Shown here piece by piece: positions 1-8,735 of a DNA stretch of 64,000 nucleotides. Positions within the stretch are counted from its first letter, which is position 1, and each line of letters starts with the position of its first letter. The notes beneath the pieces are model-generated. The model worked only from the letters and a program-made list of their open reading frames with translations. It ran no database searches and was not told the origin of the DNA. The stretch is taken from assembly GCF_030388245.1 (NCBI RefSeq), contig NZ_CP098360.1, positions 602,001 to 666,000 of the forward strand, written 5' to 3'. The position numbers were made by a program, and so were the translations under genes. The stretch comes from Paracoccus sp. TOH (lineage in GTDB: Bacteria > Pseudomonadota > Alphaproteobacteria > Rhodobacterales > Rhodobacteraceae).

Positions 1-167
1 ACCGTCGCCGCCCTCAGGCGGGCGCGGCCCCAACGATGGACAAGATGCATCAGTGCCGTGGAATCGCCGCCGCCCGACAGCGCGATCCCCAGCGAGGGCA
101 GGTCTCCGGCCAGGCGGTCCAGCGCGGCATGGACGCGCGCCTCGACCGCGGCGGGGTCAGCCGCCAT
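1..167 (-). CDS. tilS: tRNA(Ile)-lysidine synthase, N-terminal part (partial)
   Basis: Only the first 55 codons are in the window; the gene runs off the left edge. TilS uses ATP to attach lysine to C34 of the tRNA-Ile(CAU) precursor, which lets it read AUA codons. The PP-loop ATP-binding motif is visible as SGGGDSTALMHL near residue 30. The ATG at 167 lies 11 bases inside the end of cpoB, so the two genes are probably translationally coupled. A tilS gene after the tol-pal-cpoB cluster is usual in Rhodobacterales. Assignment is firm for the family despite truncation. Confidence 0.85.
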   Translation of the reverse strand, partial: MAADPAAVEARVHAALDRLAGDLPSLGIALSGGGDSTALMHLVHRWGRARLRAAT

Positions 168-1107
168 CCGCCAGGTCCGCGGCGGCCTCGGGGTCCAGGG
201 CCTCTTCCACGGCCATGCCGTCCTCCGCATCGCCGACCGAGCCTTCGATCAGCGCTTCGCAGCCGACGGCGGCCTTGCGCTTTTCCGCCTCGGCCGCCTG
301 CGGCGAGTCCGGGAAGCGGTTGGTGATTTCCTGCAGATAGAAGCAGCCTTCCTGCGGTCCGCCCTTGGCGGACATGGCCCGCGACAGGCCCAGCAGCGCA
401 TCGGCCGCCTGCGGTCCGTCCGGATTGGCGGCGAAGCTTTCCAGCCAGGCCAGGCCGGCGCCTTCCAGATCGCCGGCGGCATCCAGCGCCGCCCCGCGCA
501 GGAACAGCGCCTCGGCGGTCAGTGGACCACCGGCATGGGTCTTGGCGATGGCCGCAAAGAGCTGCGCAGCACGGTGAAAGTCACCTTGACCGAGCACCTC
601 CCGGGCCCGGTCGAAATCGGCTTTTTCCGCCGCAGTGGCGGCCCCGGCCGAAGGGGTCTTGGCGGGCGCGAGCGGCCCTTGCTGATCCGAGGACGGCAGC
701 GGCGCCGCCCCCCCCTGCTCGCCCAGCGGCGACGGCGTGGTCAGGCTGCCAAGATCGCAGCCCTCCTCCATCTCGCACAGGCGGAATTCGATGTCGCCGA
801 TGCGGGTGGTGCCGTCCTTGACGATGCGGTCGATGCGGTTCTGCAGCTGCTCGGTCTGGCCGGTCAGCTGCGCCAGCCGCGCCTCCATGGCATTCATGCG
901 GTCGATGGCGCTGTCACCGCCCGCGGCCGCGAAGCCGGCAGGCCCCGAGGCGACGAGCTGCGCGCGCAGGTTCTGCAGATCGCTCGAAAGCTGGTTCAGC
1001 TCGGTCCGGATATCGGCCAGGGTCCGCGCGTCCTGCGCCGCGGCCGGCCAGGCGGCCAGGACGAAGCCCGCCGCCAGAACCAGTCCCCGGAAAACCCCTC
1101 CGACCAT
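157..1107 (-). CDS. cpoB: Cell-division coordinator CpoB / YbgF, Tol-Pal system protein
   Basis: A periplasmic protein of 316 residues that works with Tol-Pal and coordinates peptidoglycan synthesis with outer-membrane constriction. The start at 1107 gives a clean Sec signal peptide (MVGGVFRGLVLAAGF... WPAAAQ) and overlaps the pal stop codon as TGATG. A coiled coil with a QLTGQTEQLQNRID-type heptad pattern follows at about residues 30-100, then a low-complexity linker. TPR-like helices fill the C-terminal half (DFDRAREVLGQGDFHRAAQLF, and LGLSRAMSAKG). This is the trimerisation coiled coil plus TPR layout of the family. An upstream in-frame ATG at 1164 would put 19 residues inside pal and spoil the signal peptide. 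Confidence 0.9.
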   Translation of the reverse strand: MVGGVFRGLVLAAGFVLAAWPAAAQDARTLADIRTELNQLSSDLQNLRAQLVASGPAGFAAAGGDSAIDRMNAMEARLAQLTGQTEQLQNRIDRIVKDGTTRIGDIEFRLCEMEEGCDLGSLTTPSPLGEQGGAAPLPSSDQQGPLAPAKTPSAGAATAAEKADFDRAREVLGQGDFHRAAQLFAAIAKTHAGGPLTAEALFLRGAALDAAGDLEGAGLAWLESFAANPDGPQAADALLGLSRAMSAKGGPQEGCFYLQEITNRFPDSPQAAEAEKRKAAVGCEALIEGSVGDAEDGMAVEEALDPEAAADLADGG

Positions 1108-1616
1108 CACATGCCCACCCCGGGGCTGACCACGGTCACGGCACGGCGGTTCTTGGTGAAACACTCCTCGGTCGAGCAGATCGCCAGCGGCCGTTCCTTG
1201 CCATAGCTGACGGTGCGCAGCCGGCCGGCCGCGATGCCCTGCGAGATCAGGTATTCCTGCACCGAGTTCGCCCGCCGGGCGCCCAGGGCAAGGTTGTATT
1301 CGCGGGTCCCCTGCTCATCGGCATGGCCCTCGATCACGGCCGAGAAGCCGGCATTCTGGCTCAGCCACCCTGCCTGGTTGGCCAGGATCGCCCGCGCCTC
1401 GGGCGTCAGGGTGGACTGGTCCAGCGGGAACAGCACGGTGTCGCCGACGCTGGCCTTGAAATATTCGGCGCTGCCCGGCAGCGCGGTCGAGCCGACGCCC
1501 GACGCGCCGCCCGCCCCGGCATAAGGGTCCTGGACCTGCATGTCCTGCGCCGGCCGGGCGCAGGCCGCCAGCGCGAGAATGGCACCGACTGCGGCAATTT
1601 TCATGAAAGTTTTCAT
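1107..1616 (-). CDS. pal: Peptidoglycan-associated lipoprotein Pal
   Basis: Outer-membrane lipoprotein of 169 residues that binds peptidoglycan and TolB. The lipobox LALAAC places the lipidated Cys near residue 20. A short flexible stretch is followed by the OmpA-like domain (FPLDQSTLTPEARAIL, then VIEGHADEQGTREYNLALGARRA) containing the family's diaminopimelate-binding Asp/Arg region. The start MKTFMKIAAVGA at 1616 is chosen because it gives a compact lipoprotein signal; ATG 1628 (MDRIMKTF) is a close alternative. It lies 22 bases after tolB and overlaps cpoB, consistent with one transcript. Confidence 0.93.
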   Translation of the reverse strand: MKTFMKIAAVGAILALAACARPAQDMQVQDPYAGAGGASGVGSTALPGSAEYFKASVGDTVLFPLDQSTLTPEARAILANQAGWLSQNAGFSAVIEGHADEQGTREYNLALGARRANSVQEYLISQGIAAGRLRTVSYGKERPLAICSTEECFTKNRRAVTVVSPGVGM

Positions 1617-1638
1617 AATCCTGTCCATCTCACGCACT

Positions 1639-2967
1639 TCAGGGCAGCAAGGGGCCCCAATCGGGGTCCGAGGCTGCGCCATTGATCTTGACCGGGCGCA
1701 TGTTGCGCCCCGTGATATCCACCGAATGCAGGCCCGGCTGGCCGTCGCCGCCCGGCGTCACCCGCGTGAACATCACGACGCGCCCATTGGGGGCCCAAGT
1801 CGGGCCCTCGTCAAGGAACGATTCCGTCAGCATTTTCTCTTCCGAACCATCGGTGCGCATGACGCCGATGTGGAATTTTCCGCCGACCTGGCGGGTAAAG
1901 GCGATCATGTCGCCGCGCGGCGACCAGACCGGGGTGCCGTAGCGCCCCTCGCCGAAGCTGATCCGCTTCGGCTCGCCGCCATTGGCGCCCATGATGTAGA
2001 GCTGCGGCGAGCCCGAGCGGTCGCTTTCAAAGACGATCTGCTTGCCGTCCGGGCTGTAGCTGGGCGAGGTCTCGATCGAGGGGGCGTTGGTCAGCGCCCG
2101 CTGCGCGCCCGAGGCCGCGTCCATCTGGTAGATGTCGCTATTGCCGTTCTGTTCCAGCGAGTAGACGATCCAGCGCCCATCCGGCGAGAAGCGGGGCGAG
2201 AAGCTCATCGTGCCCTGCTGGCCGCCGCTCAGTTGCCGCACCGAGAGCGAGTTCACGTCCATCATCATCGCCTGCGGGAAGCCGGTGGCGTAGCTGGTGT
2301 AAAGCAGCCGCGAACCGTCGGGCGAGAAGCGCGGCTTCAGCACCAGCGTGGAATCGTCGGTCAGCCATTTCACGTTGGCGCCGTCGTAATCCATGATGCC
2401 GATGCGCTTGCGGCGCGCGTCCTTGGGGCCGTTTTCCTGCACGAAGGCGACGCGGCTGTCGAAATAAGGCCCCTCGCCCGTCAGCCGCGAATAGACCTGA
2501 TCGGCCGCCTTGTGCGCGGCACGGCGCCAGTTGCCGGTCGAGGCGTCGAACTGCATGCCGTCGCCCAGCGGCTGGCCGGCGAAGACGTCGAACAGCCGGA
2601 ACTTGACGACGACCTTGCCGCCCTCGACCCTGACGGCGCCGGTGATCAGCGCCTGGGCATTGATCGCCTTCCAATCTTCATAGGAGACCGGCGCGTCGAA
2701 ACTTTCCGGCCGGGCGATATGGGCGCTGGCCGGGATCTCGCGGAACAGGCCGGTGCCGGTCAGGTCGGCGGCGATCAGGTTCTGCACCTGCTGAAGATAT
2801 TCGCCGGCGCCGCCCTCGTCGTGGAATTGCGCGATGGCGAAGGGCATCGGTTCGATGACCCCGTCGGTGATCTCGATCCGCAGGGGTCCGTCCTGCGCCA
2901 GAACCGGCGCGGCCAGCCCCAAACCCGCCAGGGCCATCACGGAAGTCATCAGGAATTGTCGCAACAT
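1639..2967 (-). CDS. tolB: Tol-Pal system beta-propeller protein TolB
   Basis: Periplasmic protein of 442 residues linking Pal to the inner-membrane TolQRA motor. A signal peptide ([15 protein letters not shown]... VLAQ) is followed by the N-terminal alpha/beta domain. Repeated WD40/PD40-type blades follow: [61 protein letters not shown]. The start at 2967 has GAGGG upstream and the correct signal sequence; longer versions would read into the tolA-tolB gap. Length and blade number match the family. The 58-base gap after tolA has no obvious terminator. Confidence 0.95.
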   Translation of the reverse strand: MLRQFLMTSVMALAGLGLAAPVLAQDGPLRIEITDGVIEPMPFAIAQFHDEGGAGEYLQQVQNLIAADLTGTGLFREIPASAHIARPESFDAPVSYEDWKAINAQALITGAVRVEGGKVVVKFRLFDVFAGQPLGDGMQFDASTGNWRRAAHKAADQVYSRLTGEGPYFDSRVAFVQENGPKDARRKRIGIMDYDGANVKWLTDDSTLVLKPRFSPDGSRLLYTSYATGFPQAMMMDVNSLSVRQLSGGQQGTMSFSPRFSPDGRWIVYSLEQNGNSDIYQMDAASGAQRALTNAPSIETSPSYSPDGKQIVFESDRSGSPQLYIMGANGGEPKRISFGEGRYGTPVWSPRGDMIAFTRQVGGKFHIGVMRTDGSEEKMLTESFLDEGPTWAPNGRVVMFTRVTPGGDGQPGLHSVDITGRNMRPVKINGAASDPDWGPLLP

Positions 2968-3025
2968 GAATCGCCCTCGTAAGGTCTTGGTTGCAGAATA
3001 GAGTGTCATGCGCCGGGATGCCATG

Positions 3026-4570
3026 TCACTTGACCCGCGCGCCGCCGCTGGCGTTGAAGTCGATGATGACATCCTTCCAGCGGTTGTATTTCTCCGGCGG
3101 CAGCTTGTAGCCGCCGCGCTCGCACATCAGGATCGCCCGACGCGCCGCCTCATAGGCCTGTTTCGCCGCCGCATCCGAACCGCCGTCATGGCCGATCATG
3201 CGCAGCGAGCCTTTTTCCACCGAGCCGTCCGGCGCCATCGCGAACTGCACCGAAACCGTTGTCCGGCTGGCCTCGGTCGAAAGCGAGCCGCGGTTCCAGC
3301 ATTGCTCGACCGCGACGCGGAAGCCGTCCTTCTCGCCCTGGCTCAGCGGCGGGCCGCTGGCAGCCGCACCGCCGCCGCCCGACCCGGCGGAACCCTCGTC
3401 CTTCATCGCCTCTTCCAGCGCGGCCTGCTTGGCGGCCTCGGCCTTGCGCTCGGCCTCGGCCTGTTTGCGGGCCTTGGCCTCGGCGGCGGCCTTCTCGGCC
3501 GCCTTCTTCTTCTCGGCCGCAGCCTTTTCCGCGGCGGCCTTTTCCTCGGCCTCCTTGCGGGCCTTGGCCTCGGCCGCCTTCTTCTCGGCCGCCTTCTTCT
3601 CGGCGGCAGCCTTTTCCGCGGCGGCCTTTTCGGCCGCCTTCTCGGCGGCGGCCAGGCGTTCGGCCTCAGCCTTCTTCTCGGCGGCCTTCTTCTCGGCGGC
3701 GCGGCGTTCCGCAGCGGCCGTTTCCTTTTCGGTCGCCTCGGCCTCGGCCTGGCGGCGTGCGCGTTCCCTGGCCTCCGAAGCGCGGCGGGCGGCTTCGGCA
3801 TCCTCGGCCTGGCGCGCCGCTTCGCGGCGTTCCTCCTTCGCGCGCTCCTCGGCGGCGCGGCGGGCGGCGTCCTTCTGTGCCTTCTCGGCGGCGGCCTGCT
3901 CGGCGGCGGCCTCATCGGCCTGACGGGCCAGGGCGATTTCGCGCTGGCGCGCTGCCTCGGCCGCCTGCCGCCGGGCCTGCACCGCCTCGGCCAGCCCCTC
4001 GGGCCGGCCGTGCGGGCGGGCGGAATCAACCGGCGCCAAGGTCGAGCGCTGCGGGATCGGCGCCGGGGATTGCGGCTGCGCCGGGTTGCGCGCCGGATCA
4101 GGCCGGTCACTGGTCTGCGGCAATGCCGCCAGTTCGACCGAATTCTCGGGCTGCGACGGCTGCGGTGCGTCGGTCACCACGGCCACCGGCCGGTCGGGCG
4201 TCTGGAAATCCGACAGGTCCGGACGCGCCTCGGGCCGGTCCGAGGGCTGGGTCAGCTCGGCCGCCTGCCCGTCCGGCGCGGGAGGGCTGGTGGCCTCGAC
4301 CTCGCCCAGCCGGTTCTCGTCAGCGGGCGGGCGCGGCTGCGCCGGGGTGGTGGCGGCGGAATCCGACACCGGGCCGCGCCCGGCGGCCGCGGCGGCCAGC
4401 GACTGGAACTCCGCCTCGGACATGGTCGCGACCTCGGCCATGCGCACGGCCTCCAGCGGCTGCGGCCGGAACAGCGCGCCGCCGACCAGCGCCGCCCCCA
4501 GCAGCCCGGCATGAGCAACGCCCGAGACCCAGAAGCCGATGCGTTCCGCCCGATCCATGGCTTCAGCCAT
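3026..4570 (-). CDS. tolA: Energy-transducing cell-envelope protein TolA
   Basis: Inner-membrane anchored, 514 residues. One N-terminal membrane helix ([18 protein letters not shown], about residues 11-33) is followed by a Pro/Asp-rich segment and then a very long Ala/Lys/Glu-rich helical domain (about residues 180-400) spanning the periplasm. The C-terminal domain III ([10 protein letters not shown] ... [26 protein letters not shown]) contacts Pal/TolB and carries the two conserved cysteines. The start overlaps the tolR end by 8 bases. The second Met (4558, [10 protein letters not shown]) is an equally possible start. The repetitive AAEKKAAEK coding is ordinary TolA low complexity, not a separate repeat element. 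Confidence 0.93.
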   Translation of the reverse strand: MAEAMDRAERIGFWVSGVAHAGLLGAALVGGALFRPQPLEAVRMAEVATMSEAEFQSLAAAAAGRGPVSDSAATTPAQPRPPADENRLGEVEATSPPAPDGQAAELTQPSDRPEARPDLSDFQTPDRPVAVVTDAPQPSQPENSVELAALPQTSDRPDPARNPAQPQSPAPIPQRSTLAPVDSARPHGRPEGLAEAVQARRQAAEAARQREIALARQADEAAAEQAAAEKAQKDAARRAAEERAKEERREAARQAEDAEAARRASEARERARRQAEAEATEKETAAAERRAAEKKAAEKKAEAERLAAAEKAAEKAAAEKAAAEKKAAEKKAAEAKARKEAEEKAAAEKAAAEKKKAAEKAAAEAKARKQAEAERKAEAAKQAALEEAMKDEGSAGSGGGGAAASGPPLSQGEKDGFRVAVEQCWNRGSLSTEASRTTVSVQFAMAPDGSVEKGSLRMIGHDGGSDAAAKQAYEAARRAILMCERGGYKLPPEKYNRWKDVIIDFNASGGARVK

Positions 4571-5027
4571 CCGCGCCTGCGTCCATCCGCGGCCCGCCAG
4601 CCTCGGTCACCAGGACGATGTTGTTGAAACCGGCCGCGTTCAGCGCTCCCATCACCTCCATGATCCGCGCATAGGGGATCGAGCCGTCGGCGCGCAGGTA
4701 GATCTTGTCACTCTGCCGCTCGGCGGCGACGGCGCGCAGCCGGGTGACCAGCTGATCCTCGGGCACCTCGCTGGTCATGACCAGGATCGGCCCTTCGGGC
4801 GTGACCGAGACGCTCAGCGGCTCCTCGGGTTCGGCGGGCACGGCCTGGGCGGCGGTCTTGGGCAGTTCCAGCGGCACGCCCACGGTCAGAAGCGGCGCCG
4901 CCACCATGAAGATGATCAGCAGCACCAGCATCACATCCACGAAGGGCGTGACGTTGATCTCGGCCATCGGCTGGCTGCGGGCGCGGCCCTTGCCGCGGCT
5001 TGTGCGTTTGACGACCCCGGCCCCCAT
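4563..5027 (-). CDS. tolR: Proton-channel subunit TolR (ExbD family)
   Basis: Inner-membrane protein of 154 residues that, with TolQ, forms the proton-driven motor energising TolA. The hallmark is INVTPFVDVMLVLLIIFMV at about residues 24-42, with the channel Asp at residue 30 in its single membrane helix. A periplasmic domain follows (IYLRADGSIPYARIMEVMGAL). The start ATG 5027 sits one base after the tolQ stop. A longer in-frame extension would lie wholly inside tolQ and is rejected. Confidence 0.95.
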   Translation of the reverse strand: MGAGVVKRTSRGKGRARSQPMAEINVTPFVDVMLVLLIIFMVAAPLLTVGVPLELPKTAAQAVPAEPEEPLSVSVTPEGPILVMTSEVPEDQLVTRLRAVAAERQSDKIYLRADGSIPYARIMEVMGALNAAGFNNIVLVTEAGGPRMDAGADG

Positions 5028-5028
5028 C

Positions 5029-5724
<696 letters not shown>

Positions 5725-5788
5725 GAATTTAGGCCTGTCCTTTGGGCCGCTGCGGCGCGGCTTCTGCAAGCGCAACTAGCAGATCGGC

Positions 5789-5807
5789 CCAGGGGGAAAA
5801 ACCCTGG
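5789..5807 (-). terminator. Small hairpin between ybgC and tolQ
   Basis: On the minus strand CCAGGG and CCCTGG pair around a 7-base loop containing TTTTT, 17 bases after the ybgC stop. There is no U-tract after the stem, so it is more likely an attenuating or RNA-stabilising hairpin between ybgC and tolQ than a strong terminator. Confidence 0.35.
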
Positions 5808-5823
5808 TGACGTCAATTCTGCG

Positions 5824-6228
5824 TCAGCGCCCCGCGATGGCCGCTTCCCGCAGCCGCGCCGCCACCGCGCCCGGAATCCGCGCCGGCCGCCCCGAGGCGG
5901 CCAGGCAGGCGACGGTGACGCAGGCCCGGAACAGCGCCTGCCCGCCGCGCAGGACGCATTGGTCCAGGACGATGCGCGCTGGGCTCAGCGTCCGCAGCGC
6001 GGTCTCGACCTCCAGCAGGTCCTCGAAGCGGGCGGGGGCCAGGTAATCCGCCTCGACCCGCCGCACGGCAAAGACGAAGCCCTGGCGCTGCAGCGCGCCC
6101 TGGTCGACGTCCAGCAGGCGCAGCCATTCCGAACGCCCGCGCTCGATGAATTTCAGGTAGTTGGCATAATAGACGATCCCCGCCAGGTCGGTGTCCTCGT
6201 AATAGACGCGGATCGGAAACCTGTGCAT
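5824..6228 (-). CDS. ybgC: Tol-Pal associated acyl-CoA thioesterase YbgC
   Basis: A cytoplasmic hotdog-fold thioesterase of 134 residues, the usual first gene of tol-pal operons. The 4-hydroxybenzoyl-CoA thioesterase signature YYEDTDLAGIVYYANYLKF (about residues 8-26) carries the catalytic Asp, followed by ERGRSEWLR. The start MHRFPIRVYYEDTD is chosen so that the hotdog strand begins at once; a Met seven codons earlier is possible. The physiological substrate of YbgC in Tol-Pal function is not settled for the family. Confidence 0.92.
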   Translation of the reverse strand: MHRFPIRVYYEDTDLAGIVYYANYLKFIERGRSEWLRLLDVDQGALQRQGFVFAVRRVEADYLAPARFEDLLEVETALRTLSPARIVLDQCVLRGGQALFRACVTVACLAASGRPARIPGAVAARLREAAIAGR

Positions 6229-6264
6229 GACAGCCTCGCTGGTTCGCAAACTGGGCCGCCGCGC

Positions 6265-6837
6265 TCAGGACAGCCGCGCCGCCAGACGCAGCGCATGCGC
6301 GGCATCGGTGGCGACCGCCGGCATGACCGGATCATAGGCGGCGCGGATCAGCCGCGCCAGCTCGGCCGAGGGCACAACGTCGCGCGCAAAGGTCAGCATG
6401 GCGCGCACCGCCAGAGTCTCGGCCAGTTGGCCGGGATGGGAATCGGCCAGCGCCCCGCCCATGTTGACGAAGGTCAGGCAGGCGCGGATCGCCCCGTCGG
6501 CGTCGAAACGGAACAGCCGGTACTGGTCTGCCGACCCCGCCTTCAGACGCTCGGGCAAGCCCGGCTGGCCGGTCAACCGGTCAAGGTCGGGCAGCCCGCC
6601 CAGCTCGTCCCAATCCCGCACGAAGAAGGTCATCAGATTCGCGCCCATCTCGGGATCGGTTTCGGCCATGGGCTGGCCGGCATGGGTCAGCACCGCCCGC
6701 AGGGCCTCGCGAAAGATCGGCAGGCTCTCGTCGGCCAGACCGAAGACGACCGGCGCCACCGGCCGCCCCCAGCGCGCGCACAGATAGCGGCCGTCGCGGG
6801 TAAACAGCGCCTCGATGGCCTGAGGATCGAACGCCAT
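6265..6837 (-). CDS. Conserved hypothetical protein preceding ybgC
   Basis: A 190-residue soluble protein with no domain I recognise. It reads as a compact alpha/beta protein (MAFDPQAIEALFTRDGRYLCARW ... VVFGLADESLPIFREALRAV ... MTFFVRDWDEL) with no signal peptide or membrane helix. It lies 36 bases upstream of ybgC on the same strand and so may be the first gene of the tol-pal transcript. Its ribosome-binding site (GGAGAAAG, 7 bases before ATG) lies inside one of the dispersed TATTTG elements (6841-6867). The role is unknown. Confidence 0.75.
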   Translation of the reverse strand: MAFDPQAIEALFTRDGRYLCARWGRPVAPVVFGLADESLPIFREALRAVLTHAGQPMAETDPEMGANLMTFFVRDWDELGGLPDLDRLTGQPGLPERLKAGSADQYRLFRFDADGAIRACLTFVNMGGALADSHPGQLAETLAVRAMLTFARDVVPSAELARLIRAAYDPVMPAVATDAAHALRLAARLS

Positions 6838-6840
6838 CCG

Positions 6841-6867
6841 GTCTTTCTCCGTTTTGCAAATACCCTC
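6841..6867 (-). repeat. Dispersed gene-end element, copy 1
   Basis: Minus-strand GAGGGTATTTGCAAAACGG followed by AGAAAGAC. This is a copy of the recurring TATTTG...AACGGNGAAAG element. It follows the two hairpins behind scoB and ends 3 bases before the next start codon, so it also supplies the Shine-Dalgarno sequence of that gene. Confidence 0.7.
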
Positions 6868-6876
6868 GGGGGTGAA

Positions 6877-6914
6877 TTGCGGCAAAGCCGCAAGAGGGGG
6901 CGGACAGCCCCCTC
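6877..6914 (-). terminator. Tandem hairpins after scoB
   Basis: Two perfect hairpins lie 13-50 bases past the scoB stop codon. GAGGGGGC pairs with GCCCCCTC around a 5-base loop (6894-6914), and TTGCGGC pairs with GCCGCAA around three T (6877-6893). There is no U-tail. They probably end or insulate the scoAB transcript from the tol-pal side. Confidence 0.6.
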
Positions 6915-6926
6915 CCTTCGCGGGCG

Positions 6927-7571
6927 TCACCCGACGATGGTCGCCTCGGTCGCGGCGCGCAGCTCGTCCTCGCTGACGCCGTCCGCCAGCTCGACGATCT
7001 TCAGCCCGCCCTCGACCACATCCAGCACGCCCAGATTGGTGATGATGCGATTGACCACCTTCTGCCCGGTCAAGGGCAGGGTGCAGGATTTCAGCACCTT
7101 CGATTCGCCATGTTTCGAGGTATGGTCCATCACCACCACCACCCGGCCGACACCGGCGACCAGATCCATCGCCCCGCCCATGCCCTTCACGAGCTTGCCG
7201 GGGATCATCCAGTTCGCCAGGTCGCCGTTCTCGGCCACCTCCATCGCGCCCAGGATCGCCATGGCGATCTTGCCGCCGCGGATCATCGCGAAGCTCTCGG
7301 CGCTGTCGAAATAGGCGGTCTGCGGCAGCTCGGTCACCGTCTGCTTGCCGGCGTTGATCAGGTCCGGGTCCTCCTCGCCCTCGAACGGAAACGGCCCGAT
7401 GCCCAGCATGCCGTTTTCCGATTGCAGCGTCACATGCACCCCCTCGGGGATGTAGTTCGCCACCAGCGTCGGAATGCCGATGCCGAGGTTCACATACCAG
7501 CCGTCCTGCAGCTCCCGCGCGGCCCGCGCCGCCATCCGGTTGCGGTCCCAGCCCTTGATTTCGGCGGCCAT
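6927..7571 (-). CDS. scoB: 3-oxoacid CoA-transferase subunit B (SCOT beta)
   Basis: The beta subunit (214 residues) of succinyl-CoA:3-ketoacid or related CoA transferase, which moves CoA between an acyl-CoA and a 3-oxoacid, typically acetoacetate. The active-site signature SENGMLG (about residues 50-56) holds the Glu that forms the glutamyl-CoA thioester. [16 protein letters not shown] and the glycine-rich end also match the family. The start codon overlaps the scoA stop as TGATG, so the subunits are translationally coupled. Exact acyl specificity cannot be read from sequence. Confidence 0.9.
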   Translation of the reverse strand: MAAEIKGWDRNRMAARAARELQDGWYVNLGIGIPTLVANYIPEGVHVTLQSENGMLGIGPFPFEGEEDPDLINAGKQTVTELPQTAYFDSAESFAMIRGGKIAMAILGAMEVAENGDLANWMIPGKLVKGMGGAMDLVAGVGRVVVVMDHTSKHGESKVLKSCTLPLTGQKVVNRIITNLGVLDVVEGGLKIVELADGVSEDELRAATEATIVG

Positions 7572-8275
7572 CACGCGGTCTCCTTCTTGCGAGTGGTGCG
7601 CTGCTCGATGCGCTTCTCGTGCTGCCCCTGGAACAGGCGGTGGACATAGATCCCCGGCAGGTGGATGGCGTCGGGGTCGAGGCTGCCGGTCGGCACGATC
7701 TCCTCGACCTCGCAGACGCAGATCCGGCCGCATTTCGCCGCCGGCACGTTGAAGTTGCGCGCGGTCTTGCGGAACACCACGTTGCCCGACTCGTCCGCCT
7801 TCCAGCCCTTGACGATCGCCAGATCCGCGACGATGCCGCGTTCCAGGATATAGGTCTCGCCGTCGAAATCCTTGTGGTCCTTGCCCTCGGCGATCACCGT
7901 GCCGACGCCGGTCTTGGTATAGAACCCCGGGATGCCGGCGCCGCCGGCCCGCATGCGCTCGGCCAGGGTGCCCTGCGGGTTGAACTCCAGCTCCAGCTCG
8001 CCCGAGAGATACTGCCGCATGAACTCGGCGTTCTCGCCGACATAGGAGGAGACCATCTTGCGGATCTGCCGGGTGTCGAGCAGCTTGCCCAAGCCGAAGC
8101 CGTCGACGCCGCAATTGTTGCTGACCACCGTCAGCTCCTTGGTCCCCGCCTTCAGGATCGCCTCGATCAGCAGCTCGGGGATGCCGCAAAGCCCGAAGCC
8201 CCCGGCCGCGATCAGCATCCCGTCCGTCAGCAGGCCGTCAAGAGCAGACTCGGCGCTCGCATAGACCTTCTTCAT
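7571..8275 (-). CDS. scoA: 3-oxoacid CoA-transferase subunit A (SCOT alpha)
   Basis: The alpha subunit (234 residues) partnering scoB. Family motifs are [19 protein letters not shown] near the N-terminus, the oxyanion [16 protein letters not shown] segment around residues 115-130, and the C-terminal [24 protein letters not shown]. The start MKKVYAS at 8275 is chosen over an ATG 14 codons earlier, which adds an Arg/Pro-rich tail. It heads a two-gene operon divergent from the DUF488 gene, with about 110 bases between. Confidence 0.9.
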   Translation of the reverse strand: MKKVYASAESALDGLLTDGMLIAAGGFGLCGIPELLIEAILKAGTKELTVVSNNCGVDGFGLGKLLDTRQIRKMVSSYVGENAEFMRQYLSGELELEFNPQGTLAERMRAGGAGIPGFYTKTGVGTVIAEGKDHKDFDGETYILERGIVADLAIVKGWKADESGNVVFRKTARNFNVPAAKCGRICVCEVEEIVPTGSLDPDAIHLPGIYVHRLFQGQHEKRIEQRTTRKKETA

Positions 8276-8387
8276 GCAACCCTCTCCCCGTGTTGGACGC
8301 GCCAGTTGTGGACACAATCCAAAACCGAGTCAACGCGCCGGGAACCCGTTAGCGCGACCAGGAATTTTGTTGCGAAAGGAGAATGCG

Positions 8388-8735
8388 ATGCCTGCGATTT
8401 CCATTCGCCGCGCCTATGATCCCGCCGCCCCGGACGAGGGTCACCGGGTGCTGGTCGACCGGCTCTGGCCACGCGGCCTCAGCCGCGAGGCGCTTGGCGC
8501 GGATCTCTGGCTGCGCGAGATCGCCCCCTCGGACGACTTGCGGCACTGGTTCGGCCATGACCCCGCGAAATGGGACGAGTTCCGCCGCCGCTACGCGGCC
8601 GAACTCGACGCCAACCCGGATCCGGTGCGCGCATTGCGCCAACTGGCCAGGAAAGGCCCCGTCACCCTGCTTTACGCGGCCCATGACCAGCAGCACAACA
8701 ACGCGGTGGCGCTGCGCGACTACCTCGCTCAGTAG
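8388..8735 (+). CDS. DUF488 family protein
   Basis: A 115-residue soluble protein. The motif VLVDRLWPRGLSRE (about residues 20-33), DLRHWFGHDPAKWDEFRRRY and the C-terminal TLLYAAHDQQHNNAVALRDYL are characteristic of the DUF488 (YeaO-like) family, whose function is not established. AAGGAGA stands 6 bases before the ATG. Its stop codon overlaps the end of the convergent ggt gene by 7 bases. Confidence 0.85.
   Translation: MPAISIRRAYDPAAPDEGHRVLVDRLWPRGLSREALGADLWLREIAPSDDLRHWFGHDPAKWDEFRRRYAAELDANPDPVRALRQLARKGPVTLLYAAHDQQHNNAVALRDYLAQ

Noticed and set aside
3480..3960. Repetitive DNA inside tolA that resembles a tandem repeat array
   Set aside because: It encodes the Ala/Lys/Glu helical domain of TolA; periodicity follows codons and there are no spacers. 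No CRISPR array was seen anywhere in the window.
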